Shown piece after piece: positions 18,384 to 26,595 of a DNA stretch of 64,000 nucleotides (within the stretch, counting starts at the first letter, position 1; each line of letters starts with the position of its first letter). The translations under genes were made by a program, and so were the position numbers. This stretch comes from Sulfurisoma sp963709555 (GTDB lineage Bacteria; Pseudomonadota; Gammaproteobacteria; Burkholderiales; Rhodocyclaceae), in the NCBI GenBank assembly GCA_963709555.1, contig CAVPWR010000008.1, positions 248,001-312,000 of the forward strand. Reading direction: 5' to 3'. The notes under the pieces are model-generated. The model had not been told where the DNA came from and made no database searches. It saw only the letters and a list, made by a program, of their open reading frames with translations.

Positions 18384-19574
18384 TCAGGCCTTATCCTGGC
18401 TCTGATAGTAGTCCGAGAGAATCTTTGCAACCTCGGGGCGGGAAAACTCCGGCGGAGGCGCTTCGCCGCGGCCGAGCATCTCGCGCACCTTGGTGCCGGA
18501 CAGCGTGATGAAGTCTTCCTTGGTGTGGCCCGGGGCTTCGCGCATCATCACCACGCGACCGAGCTTCTTCGACCAGGCGGTGTTGTCCGCCATGAACATC
18601 TCGATCTTCAGCGCGCCCTTGGGCACATCGTCGAAGATGGCTTGCGCGTCGAAGGGACCATAGTAGTCGCCCACGCCCGCGTGGTCGCGGCCGATGATGA
18701 AGTGCGTGGCACCCATGTTCTGGCGGAACACGGCATGCAGAACCGCCTCGCGCGGCCCGGCATAGAGCATGTCGAAGCCGTAGCCGGTCACCATCGCGCT
18801 GTTGGGCTTGAAGTACAACTCGACCATCTTGCGGATGCAGGAATCGCGCACCGGCGCCGGGATATCGCCTTTCTTCAGCTTGCCGAGCAGCATGTGGATG
18901 ACCAGGCCATCGGTGTCCAGACGTTCCATGGCCATGTGGCAGAGCTCTTCGTGCGCGCGGTGCATCGGGTTACGGGTCTGGAACGCGACCACCTTTTTCC
19001 AGCCGTGCTCGGCAATCTCGTTGCGGATCTCGACCGCGGTGCGGAAGGTATCCGGAAATTCGGTCTGGAAATAGCTGAAGCTCAAGACCCTGATCGGGCC
19101 GGAAACCACGTGGCGACCGGCGGAATTGAAGGCCGCCACGCCGGGATGCTCCGGATCCGTCGTGCGATAGACCTTCTCGGTCATGAGGCGCATCTGCTCT
19201 TCGCTGGCTTCCTCGATCGCTGCCACGTCCATTACCGCCAGGACCGGATGTCCCTCGACATTGGGGTCGCGCAGCGCAATTTGCTTGTGGCCCTTGATGG
19301 TGCTGATGTCGTTGGTCAGGTTCAGGACCGGCACGGGCCAGAAGAGGCCGCTGGTGGTCTTCATGTGTTCCGCGGTGCTAAGGGCGTCGGCCAGATTCAT
19401 GTAGCCGGTCAGCGGGTTGAAGTAACCCGACCCCATCATCACCGCGTTGGCGGCGGCGGCCGAGGAAAGCAGCATCGAGGGCAGCGACGCCGCCTTATGC
19501 GTCAGCGCCTGATGCTCGGCTACGTCATACACGAACAGCGGATTCAGCTGCTCGGAACCATGTGGCTTAATCAT
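18384..19574 (-). CDS. sat: Dissimilatory ATP sulfurylase
   Basis: A 396-residue homo-oligomeric enzyme. In sulfur oxidisers it runs in reverse, converting APS plus pyrophosphate to ATP and sulfate. Active-site motifs are present: QTRNPMHRAHE (around residue 200, the HxxH-like nucleotide site) and GRDHAGVGDYYG, followed by the MMREAP region. The length without an APS kinase extension matches dissimilatory Sat. It faces aprBA across a 380-base regulatory gap, so Apr and Sat are probably co-regulated. A purine run (GGAGGATC) lies directly before the ATG at 19574. Confidence 0.96.
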   Translation of the reverse strand: MIKPHGSEQLNPLFVYDVAEHQALTHKAASLPSMLLSSAAAANAVMMGSGYFNPLTGYMNLADALSTAEHMKTTSGLFWPVPVLNLTNDISTIKGHKQIALRDPNVEGHPVLAVMDVAAIEEASEEQMRLMTEKVYRTTDPEHPGVAAFNSAGRHVVSGPIRVLSFSYFQTEFPDTFRTAVEIRNEIAEHGWKKVVAFQTRNPMHRAHEELCHMAMERLDTDGLVIHMLLGKLKKGDIPAPVRDSCIRKMVELYFKPNSAMVTGYGFDMLYAGPREAVLHAVFRQNMGATHFIIGRDHAGVGDYYGPFDAQAIFDDVPKGALKIEMFMADNTAWSKKLGRVVMMREAPGHTKEDFITLSGTKVREMLGRGEAPPPEFSRPEVAKILSDYYQSQDKA

Positions 19575-19663
19575 TTTTGATCCTCCCGTTGATGTTTGGT
19601 ATCGGAGCCGGCAAAATACAACAAGCCCAATGGCGTTTCGATCAATTATTCTTCTTCAAGCGT

Positions 19664-19680
19664 GCCAATGTCTAATTGGC
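19664..19680. promoter_or_regulatory. Inverted repeat GCCAAT-N5-ATTGGC upstream of sat
   Basis: Perfect 6-base arms separated by GTCTA. The ATTGG/CCAAT half-sites are echoed in the dyad at 19747 and in the palindrome upstream of qmoA. Size and spacing suit a dimeric regulator of LysR type, but the regulator is unknown. Confidence 0.45.
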
Positions 19681-19715
19681 GTTGTCAAGGGCAAAGCGCG
19701 GAAAAAACCGGCTGT

Positions 19716-19729
19716 TTGATCTTGATCAA
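19716..19729. promoter_or_regulatory. FNR-type anaerobox in the sat-apr gap
   Basis: TTGATCTTGATCAA is an exact match to the TTGAT-N4-ATCAA FNR/DNR consensus. A second exact box lies upstream of soeA (35145-35158); both are flanked by CATTCCGC. This suggests oxygen- or nitric-oxide-responsive control of sulfite oxidation. Confidence 0.7.
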
Positions 19730-19746
19730 ACATTCCGCACAAAACA

Positions 19747-19769
19747 ATTGGTGCGCCTTATTCACCAAT
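19747..19769. promoter_or_regulatory. Inverted repeat ATTGGTG-N9-CACCAAT upstream of aprB
   Basis: Perfect 7-base arms with a 9-base spacer, about 185 bases before the aprB ATG. Operator-like; no T-run, so not a terminator. Confidence 0.5.
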
Positions 19770-19954
19770 CAAAAATCGGGATTATCCTGTTGCGGGTAAG
19801 GTGATAGCCTCACTCTGTTTCATGATGTAGTTGAAACCACCGTTCCCGCCGGAAGCGGATTCGCGATACGCCGCCGGCCAAGGTTGGGTTCGGGTCTGAA
19901 TGGACCGCTGAAAAATAAAAACAGCGGATTGTTAGCTAGCAAGGAGAGTAAGTA

Positions 19955-20428
19955 ATGCCTACCTTTGTTCGTACCGAGAAGTGCGATGGCTGCAAGGGTC
20001 AAGACAAGACCGCCTGCATGTACATCTGCCCGCACGACCTGATGAAGCTCGACAAGGACGGTTCCGATACCGGCCACGCCATGAAGGCCTTCAACCAGGA
20101 GCCGGAGCAGTGCTGGGAGTGCTATTCCTGCGTCAAGATCTGCCCGCAGGGTGCCATTGAATGCCGTCATTACGCTGACGTCGTGCCGCTGGGCGGCTCG
20201 GTGCAGCCGATGCGCGGTTCGGATTCCATCATGTGGACCATCAAGTTCCGCAACGGCAACATCAAGCGCTTCAAGTTCCCGATCCGCACCACCCCCGAGG
20301 GTTCCATCGACCCGTTCGGCGGCAAGCCGATGCCCAAGCTCGCCGACCTCAACATCGACGGCGTCTTCACCAAGGCAGTCATGGGTGGTTTCCGTGCCGG
20401 CAACCCCGCCGAACTGATCCGCAAGTAA
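19955..20428 (+). CDS. aprB: Adenylylsulfate (APS) reductase beta subunit
   Basis: A 157-residue iron-sulfur subunit that carries two [4Fe-4S] clusters and passes electrons between the AprA flavin and the Qmo complex. Cysteine motifs are CDGCKGQDKTACMYICP (first cluster, with the family-specific loop) and CWECYSCVKICPQGAIEC (second cluster). The C-terminal tail wraps AprA in known structures. It acts in the cytoplasm and works here in the sulfite-to-APS direction. AAGGAG precedes the ATG. aprA follows after 21 bases. Confidence 0.96.
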   Translation: MPTFVRTEKCDGCKGQDKTACMYICPHDLMKLDKDGSDTGHAMKAFNQEPEQCWECYSCVKICPQGAIECRHYADVVPLGGSVQPMRGSDSIMWTIKFRNGNIKRFKFPIRTTPEGSIDPFGGKPMPKLADLNIDGVFTKAVMGGFRAGNPAELIRK

Positions 20429-20449
20429 TCTTTGATCGAGGAATAAAAA

Positions 20450-22477
20450 ATGGCTGGTACTTTTGACAAACCGGAAGTCGTCCAGGAAGAACTGGACATC
20501 CTGCTGGTCGGCGGCGGCATGGCCTGCTGCGGCACGGCTTATGAAATTATGCGCTGGGCCGAGGCCGTCAAGGCCGAGACCGGCAAGGACCTGAAAATCA
20601 AGCTGGTCGACAAGGCTGCTCTGGATCGCTCCGGTGCCGTGGCGATGGGCCTTTCCGCCATCAACACCTACATCGGCGACAAGCAGGACCCCGCCGACTA
20701 CACCCGCATGGTCTCCAACGACCTGATGGGTATCACCCGTGACGACCTGGCCTACGATGTCGGCCGCAACGTCGACGACTCCGTCCATCTGTTCGAAGAG
20801 TGGGGCCTGCCCATTTGGAAAACCGATGCCGCCGGTGTTCGCCACGACGGCGCCGATGCCATCAAGGAAGGCCTCCCCGCGCTGAAGGACGGCGGTCAGC
20901 CGGTGCGTTCGGGCAAGTGGCAGATCATGATCAACGGCGAATCCTACAAGTGGATCGTTGCCGAAGCCGCCAAGAAGGCGCTCGGCCTCGACCGCATCCA
21001 GGAGCGCGTCTTCGTCGTGCATCTGATCAACGACAAGAACGATCCCACCCGCATCGCGGGCGCCGCCGGTTTCTCGGTGCGCGAGAACAAGATCTACATC
21101 TACAAGGCCAAGGCCATCATGCTGGCCGCCGGCGGTTGCGTGAATATCTTCCGTCCGCGTTCTGTTGGTGAAGGCACGGGCCGCGCCTGGTACCCGGTGT
21201 GGAACGCCGGTTCGACCTACGCCATGGCTGCCGAAGCTGGCGCCGAGATGACCATGATGGAAAACCGCTTCGTGCCCGCCCGCTTCAAGGACGGTTACGG
21301 CCCGGTCGGCGCCTGGTTCCTGTTGTTCAAAGCCAAGGCCGCCAACGCCTACGGCGAAGACTACATGACCAAGAACAAGGAAATGCTGAACGACTACCCG
21401 CCCTACGGGCAGGCTGCCGTTCCCGCTTCCTGCCTGCGTAACCACCTGATGCTCAAGGAGATGAAGGAAGGTCGCGGCCCGATCTGGATGGACACCGTCA
21501 CCGCGCTGGCCAAGCTGCGCGAGACCCTGTCGCCGAAAGAGGTCAAGCACCTCGAAGCCGAAGCCTGGGAAGACTTCCTCGACATGTGTATCGGCCAGTG
21601 CGGCGTCTGGGTTGGCGAGAACATCGAGCCCGAGAAGAAGATGTCCGAGCTGATGCCGACCGAGCCCTACCTGCTTGGCTCGCACTCCGGCTGCTGCGGT
21701 ATCTGGGTGTCCGGCCCGACCGACGTCGGTGCCCCCACCGACGAGACCGAAGCTGGCGTGCCTGCTCACCTGCCGAAGGGCTGGAACTGGGGCTACCGCT
21801 CCATGACCACCGTCAAGGGTCTGTTCACCGCCGGTGACGGCGTGGGCGCTTCCGGCCACAAGTTCTCCTCCGGTTCGCATACCGAGGGTCGTCTGGCTGC
21901 CAAGGCCATGGTCAAGTACTGCCTTGACAATCCGGATCTCAAGCTCGAGTTCGACGAGACGACCGAACAGATCGCCGACGCGATCTGGAAGCCGGCCCGT
22001 ACCTTCCTTGAGTTCAAGGATTACACGACCGCCATCGACGTCAACCCCAACTACATCACGCCGAAGATGCTGCAGTTCCGCCTGCAGAAGATCATGGACG
22101 AGTATGTTGCCGGTTGCGCCACCTACTACAACACCAACGACAAGATGTTGGCTGTTGCGGAAGAGAAGCTCGAGATGCTGAAGGAAGATGCCCAGAAGAT
22201 GCGTGCGAAGGATCTGCACGAGCTGCTGCGCGCCTGGGAAAACTACCATCGCATCCTGACGGCCGAAGCCCACATGAAGCATATCCAGTTCCGCGAAGAG
22301 AGCCGTTACCCCGGCTTCTACTATCGCACCGACAAGAACTTCGTCGACGAGAAGAACTGGCACTGCTTCGTGAACTCGATCTACGACAAGAAGTCGAAGA
22401 AGTGGACCTGCTTCAAGCGCGCCCACGTCGATCTTGTCGACAAGTCGAAGCTGTTCAAGGCTGCCGCGCCGCACTAA
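20450..22477 (+). CDS. aprA: Adenylylsulfate (APS) reductase alpha subunit
   Basis: A 675-residue flavoprotein of the fumarate reductase family, forming AprAB and oxidising sulfite plus AMP to APS. The FAD-binding N-terminus is DILLVGGGMACCGTAYEIM. Further typical segments are DRSGAVAMGLSAINTYIGD (re-face flavin region), RPRSVGEGTGRAWYPVWN and a C-terminal FAD motif FTAGDGVGASGHKFSSGSH. The codon choice is more uniform and C-ending than in neighbouring genes, suggesting high expression. An intrinsic terminator follows 19 bases after the stop. Confidence 0.97.
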   Translation: MAGTFDKPEVVQEELDILLVGGGMACCGTAYEIMRWAEAVKAETGKDLKIKLVDKAALDRSGAVAMGLSAINTYIGDKQDPADYTRMVSNDLMGITRDDLAYDVGRNVDDSVHLFEEWGLPIWKTDAAGVRHDGADAIKEGLPALKDGGQPVRSGKWQIMINGESYKWIVAEAAKKALGLDRIQERVFVVHLINDKNDPTRIAGAAGFSVRENKIYIYKAKAIMLAAGGCVNIFRPRSVGEGTGRAWYPVWNAGSTYAMAAEAGAEMTMMENRFVPARFKDGYGPVGAWFLLFKAKAANAYGEDYMTKNKEMLNDYPPYGQAAVPASCLRNHLMLKEMKEGRGPIWMDTVTALAKLRETLSPKEVKHLEAEAWEDFLDMCIGQCGVWVGENIEPEKKMSELMPTEPYLLGSHSGCCGIWVSGPTDVGAPTDETEAGVPAHLPKGWNWGYRSMTTVKGLFTAGDGVGASGHKFSSGSHTEGRLAAKAMVKYCLDNPDLKLEFDETTEQIADAIWKPARTFLEFKDYTTAIDVNPNYITPKMLQFRLQKIMDEYVAGCATYYNTNDKMLAVAEEKLEMLKEDAQKMRAKDLHELLRAWENYHRILTAEAHMKHIQFREESRYPGFYYRTDKNFVDEKNWHCFVNSIYDKKSKKWTCFKRAHVDLVDKSKLFKAAAPH

Positions 22478-22495
22478 GCTGCCAGCAGTATCTGA

Positions 22496-22530
22496 CCGGA
22501 CGTCCCTCTTGCAGGGGCGTCCGGTTTTTC
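22496..22530 (+). terminator. Intrinsic terminator after aprA
   Basis: CCGGACGTCCC, loop TCTTGCA, GGGGCGTCCGG then TTTTT: a strong stem with T-run. It ends most aprBA transcripts ahead of the YkgJ-AAA-VWA genes, which are then expressed by read-through or from their own promoter. Confidence 0.85.
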
Positions 22531-22627
22531 TTTTCACGATGGCGATGGCCTTGTTTTCAAAGGGGTGACCTCAAGCTTAAGCTGAGAGGTGTCCTTCGCA
22601 AACCAGACCGATTCAACGAGGTGTGAG

Positions 22628-23578
22628 ATGTCCCAGCCCGACGTTCCGTTTCCGCAAAGCCCCGTCGTCCCGACCATGGTCGAGGGTGACCACACGATCC
22701 AGTTCTCCTGCCACAAGGGGATTTCCTGCTGGAACGCCTGTTGTTCCAATATCGACATCTCGCTGACGCCGTATGACATCGTCCGTCTCAAGAAGCACCT
22801 CGGCATCAGTTCCACCGAGTTCCTGCGCGATTACACCGTGCCCTACGAGATGGAAAAGGATGGCATGGCCGGCGTCAAGCTGCGCCCCATCGAGAACGGG
22901 ACCGCCTGCCGCTTCATGAAGCCGGAAGGTTGCGGCGTCTATGGGGATCGCCCGACCGCCTGCCGCTACTACCCGGTCGCCCTGCTGTCGATGCGCCGCC
23001 AGGACGAGTATGTCGATCGCCAGTCCTACGCCATCGTCAAGGAAGATCACTGCAAGGGCCACGAGGTGGCGCGCAGCATCAGCATCGACGACTACCGCAA
23101 GGAACAAGGCCTGCCGGAATACGACGAACTGGCCCGCGGCTGGCGCCAGTTGGTGCTGAAGAAGAAATCCTCCGGCCCCACCATCGGCACGCCTTCGCTC
23201 AAGAGCCGCCAACTGTTTTTCATGGCCTGTTACGACATCGATACCTTCCGCAGCTTTGTCGAGAGCGAGGCCTTTGGCAAGCTGTTCGCCATGACCGAGG
23301 ATGAGCGCACGCTGGTCCTGGCCGATGATGCCGAACTGATGCAGTTCTCCTTCCGCTTCCTCAGGCAGGTGCTGTTCGGCGAGCAGAGCATCGCGCTCAA
23401 CGAGGAAGCCGCCAAGGCCCGCCTGGATAGCTGGAAGTCCCGCCAGATCGAGATCGAACGCGAGGCTGCCGAGAAGCGCGCCAAGCTGGACGAGGAAATG
23501 GCCAAGGAAGGTTTCAACGAGGAAGATTCCGGCCTCGGCGTCTGCGACGACGACGGCGCCAGCTGCGCGCGCGACTAA
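22628..23578 (+). CDS. YkgJ-family cysteine-cluster protein
   Basis: A 316-residue protein whose N-terminal half carries the zinc/iron-chelating CxxxCxxCC-type signature: CHKGISCWNACCSN (around residues 29-42), GTACRFMKPEGCGVYGDRPTACR, then EDHCKGHEV. The C-terminal third is a charged helix (EIEREAAEKRAKLDEEMAK) ending in two more cysteines (GVCDDDGASCARD). Such proteins probably bind a metal ion or Fe-S cluster, but their biochemical role is mostly unproven. The ATG at 22628 follows GAGGTGTGAG. It lies directly downstream of aprBA and 9 bases before a MoxR-type ATPase, suggesting a maturation or activation role for a metalloenzyme, possibly Apr itself. Confidence 0.75.
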   Translation: MSQPDVPFPQSPVVPTMVEGDHTIQFSCHKGISCWNACCSNIDISLTPYDIVRLKKHLGISSTEFLRDYTVPYEMEKDGMAGVKLRPIENGTACRFMKPEGCGVYGDRPTACRYYPVALLSMRRQDEYVDRQSYAIVKEDHCKGHEVARSISIDDYRKEQGLPEYDELARGWRQLVLKKKSSGPTIGTPSLKSRQLFFMACYDIDTFRSFVESEAFGKLFAMTEDERTLVLADDAELMQFSFRFLRQVLFGEQSIALNEEAAKARLDSWKSRQIEIEREAAEKRAKLDEEMAKEGFNEEDSGLGVCDDDGASCARD

Positions 23579-23587
23579 GGTGACCTC

Positions 23588-24403
23588 ATGCAAGACGTCG
23601 AGTTGATTTCGCCGCAACTGGCGATTCTGGACGAGGAACCGTATTACCACGCCGTCGGCGACGAAGTGCCGCTGTACGAGTCGGCCTACCGCAACCGTCT
23701 GCCCGTGCTGCTCAAGGGCCCGACCGGTTGCGGCAAGACGCGTTTCGTCGAGTACATGGCATGGAAGCTCAAGCGCCCGCTGGTGACGGTAGCCTGCCAT
23801 GACGACCTCACCGCCGCCGATCTGGTCGGCCGCTACCTGATCGTCGGCGGGCAAACGGTGTGGATGGATGGCCCGCTCGCGGCCGCCGTGCGCGCCGGTG
23901 CCATCTGCTATCTCGACGAGGTGGTCGAGGCACGCAAGGACACCATGGTGGTGATCCATCCGCTGGCTGACTCGCGGCGGGTGCTGCCGGTCGAGAAGCG
24001 CGGCGAGCTGGTGCATGCGCCAGCGGAGTTCATGCTGGTGATTTCCTACAACCCGGGATACCAGAGCGTGTTGAAGGAACTCAAGCAGAGCACGCGGCAA
24101 CGCTTTGTCGCTTTCGAATTCGACTACCCTGATGCGGAAATCGAGGCCGCCATCGTCAGCCGCGAAACGGGCATCGGCCGCGATGTTGCCGCCAAGCTGG
24201 TGAAGTTCGCCGCGATGACGCGCAACCTCAAGGGCAGCGGCCTCGATGAAGGCGCTTCGACCCGCCTGCTGGTGCATGCCGGCAAGCTCATCGCCGACGG
24301 GGTGACACCGGTGGCCGCCTGCCGCGCCGCCATCGCCCAGGCCGTCACCGACGAGCCGGAGATGCTGGCTGCCGTGCACGAAATGTCGTCGTCGATTTTC
24401 TAG
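23588..24403 (+). CDS. MoxR/CbbQ/NorQ-type AAA+ ATPase
   Basis: A 271-residue AAA+ protein with Walker A GPTGCGKT (around residue 43), Walker B-like ICYLDEVVEARKD, sensor 1 VISYNPGYQS and a C-terminal lid containing the arginine of DEGASTRLLVHAGK. It is in the CbbQ/NirQ/NorQ group, whose members pair with a VWA protein to remodel a partner enzyme (RuBisCO activation by CbbQO, FeB insertion into nitric oxide reductase by NorQD). Neither partner is encoded in the window; aprBA lies immediately upstream. The gene is translationally close to the YkgJ gene and to the VWA gene that follows, forming one unit. Confidence 0.88.
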   Translation: MQDVELISPQLAILDEEPYYHAVGDEVPLYESAYRNRLPVLLKGPTGCGKTRFVEYMAWKLKRPLVTVACHDDLTAADLVGRYLIVGGQTVWMDGPLAAAVRAGAICYLDEVVEARKDTMVVIHPLADSRRVLPVEKRGELVHAPAEFMLVISYNPGYQSVLKELKQSTRQRFVAFEFDYPDAEIEAAIVSRETGIGRDVAAKLVKFAAMTRNLKGSGLDEGASTRLLVHAGKLIADGVTPVAACRAAIAQAVTDEPEMLAAVHEMSSSIF

Positions 24404-24430
24404 CGAATTATTTCCGCCGAGATTCCAGCC

Positions 24431-26558
24431 GTGACGGGCGACCCCGCCGCAATCGAAGTGCTGCTCGAGCGCTGGCTCGAAGCTGAATTCACCCGTCATC
24501 CGGTTGCGCCGCTGGCGGAATCGATCGCCGCGCTGCCGCGGCAGCAGCGTGACTTCGCGCTGGACTGGGTCAAGCGCACCGCCACCGTCAACGTGCATGT
24601 CGCCCACATGGTGGCGCGCCATGTGCCGGGCAATGCTCGCCCACATGGACCCGCGCACGGTCGAAGCGTGGATCATGCAGGCGATGGACGCCTGCGACCG
24701 CGACGGCCTCAAGGCCGCGCTCGAGGTGCTGCGTGATCCGCAGCGCTTCGTCCGCCTGGGTCGCGAGCATGCGGCCGGCGCGGTTTTCGACGATATCGCC
24801 GGCATCCTGCGCAGCTTCGTCACCGGCCTCGCCGGCCGGGCGCTGCGACTGGAACAGGGCGACGCGACGTGGACCGATGGCGAGACGCTGTACCTGCCGC
24901 CGGTGGTGGCTGAGATGGAAAGCGCCGCCGACAATTTCCAGTTGGCGAAGGCGATGGTGACGCTGCTCTGGGCACAGACCCGCTTCGGCACCTTCCGCGC
25001 CGACATCGTCGCTCACTGCGGCCGATTCCCCGATCCGGCGCGGGCACAGCGGCTGTTCCACACGCTGGAAACCCTGCGTCTCGAAGCCTGCATCGACCGC
25101 GAACTGCCTGGCCTCGGGCGCGAGATGCGGCGCATGAAAGTCGGCACCCCAGGGGTACTTCCTGCGGGGCGCGCTGGCGGGACGCCGAACGCGGCCTGGC
25201 TGGACTATGCGGAACGGCTGGCGGCGCCGGCAAGTACGGTCGAAGACACCCTGAGCCTCCTCGCCTGCGCCTATGCCGATGAGCCTGCCGTGCCGCCGTG
25301 GCAGGGCCAACTCTTCCCTGAAAAGGTCGCCGAGTTGATGGCCGCGCGCATCGAGCGCGAGAAGATGCTGCTGCGGGTGAAGCTCAACACCCTGCTCGAG
25401 GAACGCCAGCAGGCGCCGCGCGACGATGCGCCTGCGCCGGAGGTCGAACTCAGGGCGCTGGAAAGCGAGGTGATGGAACTGCCGCGCTTCGAGATGACCA
25501 TCGACGCCGCACCGGTGCCGATACCCGAGGACGTCCGTCAGCTGTTCACCTCGATCCAGCTCGACCTCGGCGAGATTCCGCCGGAATACCTGCAGCCCGC
25601 CGGTCCCGGCGAGTATGACCCGAGCCTGATCCAGCCCGAGCAGAAGGACCCCGACGAAGTGTGGAAGGGCACCTACCATGAGGAAGGCGCTGTGTTCTTT
25701 CCGGAGTGGGACTACGGCCGCCAGCACTATCGCAAGAACTGGTGCGTGGTACGAGAGAAGGACGTGGCGCCGGTGGATGACGAGTTCGTCGCCGGCGTGC
25801 TGCGCCGCTATGCCGGCCACGCGCGCCAGCTGCGCCGCACTTTCGAAGCGATGCGCGACGCCGACCGCCGCGACAAGCGCCAGACCGAGGGCGACGACGT
25901 CGATTTCGATGCGCTGGTCGAGAGCATCGCCGAACACCATGCCGGGATGGAGTGGAACGACCGTGTTCTGACCCGGCTGCATCGCTCCGAGCGTGACATC
26001 GCCGCGCTGTTCCTGGTCGACATGAGCGGATCGACCCAGGGCTGGATCAACGAGGCCGAGCGCGCCGCGCTGCTGTTGCTGTGCGAGGCTTTCGAGGCCC
26101 TGGGCGACCGCTACGCCATCTACGGTTTCTCGGGGATGACGCGCAAGAAGTGCGAGATCTTCCGCATCAAGCGCTTCGACGACCCTTACGACGACACCGT
26201 GCGCGGGCGCATCTCCGGCGTGCGGCCGCAGGATTACACGCGGATGGGCTTCGCCATCCGCCATGCCACCGAGCTGCTGTGCGCGGTCGAGGCGAAGACG
26301 CGGCTGCTGATTACGCTCTCGGACGGCAAGCCGGACGACTACCATGACAACTACCGCGGCAAGTACGGTATCGAGGATACCCGCCGCGCCTTGCTCGAAT
26401 CCACCCGCGCCGGCATCAGGCCTTTCTGCATCACCCTCGATCAGGAAGCGCGCGACTACCTGCCGCACCTCTATGGCGCGGCACGCTACACAGTGGTAGA
26501 CGACGTGGCGAAGCTGCCGTACAAGGTGGCCGACATCTACCGCCGCCTGACGCTGTGA
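24431..26558 (+). CDS. NorD/CbbO-like VWA-domain protein (one frameshift)
   Basis: A ~709-residue protein with a GTG start at 24431. The first ~63 residues (AIEVLLERWLEAEFTRHPV) read in frame 2. The rest, from MDPRTVEAWIMQAMDACDRDG, reads in frame 3, so one indel lies near 24620-24645. The C-terminal VWA domain has an intact MIDAS: DMSGST (around residue 535), the threonine in DYTRMGFAI and the aspartate in LSDGKPDD. A middle segment near residue 237 (KVGTPGVLPAGRAGGTPN) is encoded by a long-form REP-like repeat, an odd in-frame insertion. It should act with the preceding AAA+ ATPase as the substrate-recruiting partner. The frameshift is likely a base-calling error. Confidence 0.82.
25137..25187. 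repeat. Long-form REP-like repeat inside the VWA gene
   Basis: It begins AAAGTCGGCACCCCAGGGGT and ends GCGCTGGCGGGACGCC, i.e. the two ends of the short element with a ~25-base insert. It is translated in frame as a Gly/Pro-rich loop. Confidence 0.55.
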
Positions 26559-26570
26559 TCGCCGCGTGGC

Positions 26571-26595
26571 GGCGTGTCGCTAGCGCCGACTTTTT
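26571..26595. repeat. Short REP-like repeat between the convergent VWA and methyltransferase genes
   Basis: GGCGTGTCGCTAGCGCCGAC continuing TTTTT, the reverse orientation of the AAAAGTCGGCGCTGGCGG element with two differences. It lies just past the VWA stop and contributes the last codons and stop of the methyltransferase gene. Confidence 0.7.

Larger units (their letters stand above)
19575..19954. promoter_or_regulatory. Divergent sat-aprBA control region
   Basis: A 380-base gap with no credible gene and visibly lower GC than its neighbours. It contains three dyads: GCCAAT-N5-ATTGGC (19664-19680), an FNR-type box (19716-19729) and ATTGGTG-N9-CACCAAT (19747-19769). The aprB Shine-Dalgarno AAGGAG lies just before 19955. 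The dyads sit centrally between both start codons, as expected for shared operators. Confidence 0.65.

Noticed and set aside
19820..22537. 905-codon minus-strand ORF across aprBA
   Set aside because: Antisense shadow of aprB and aprA; composition bias (His/Val/Gly/Asp-rich) and no motif.
23588..26558. Calling the AAA+/VWA pair cbbQ-cbbO or norQ-norD
   Set aside because: Family membership is clear but the cognate RuBisCO or NO reductase genes are not present, so specific gene symbols would overstate the evidence.
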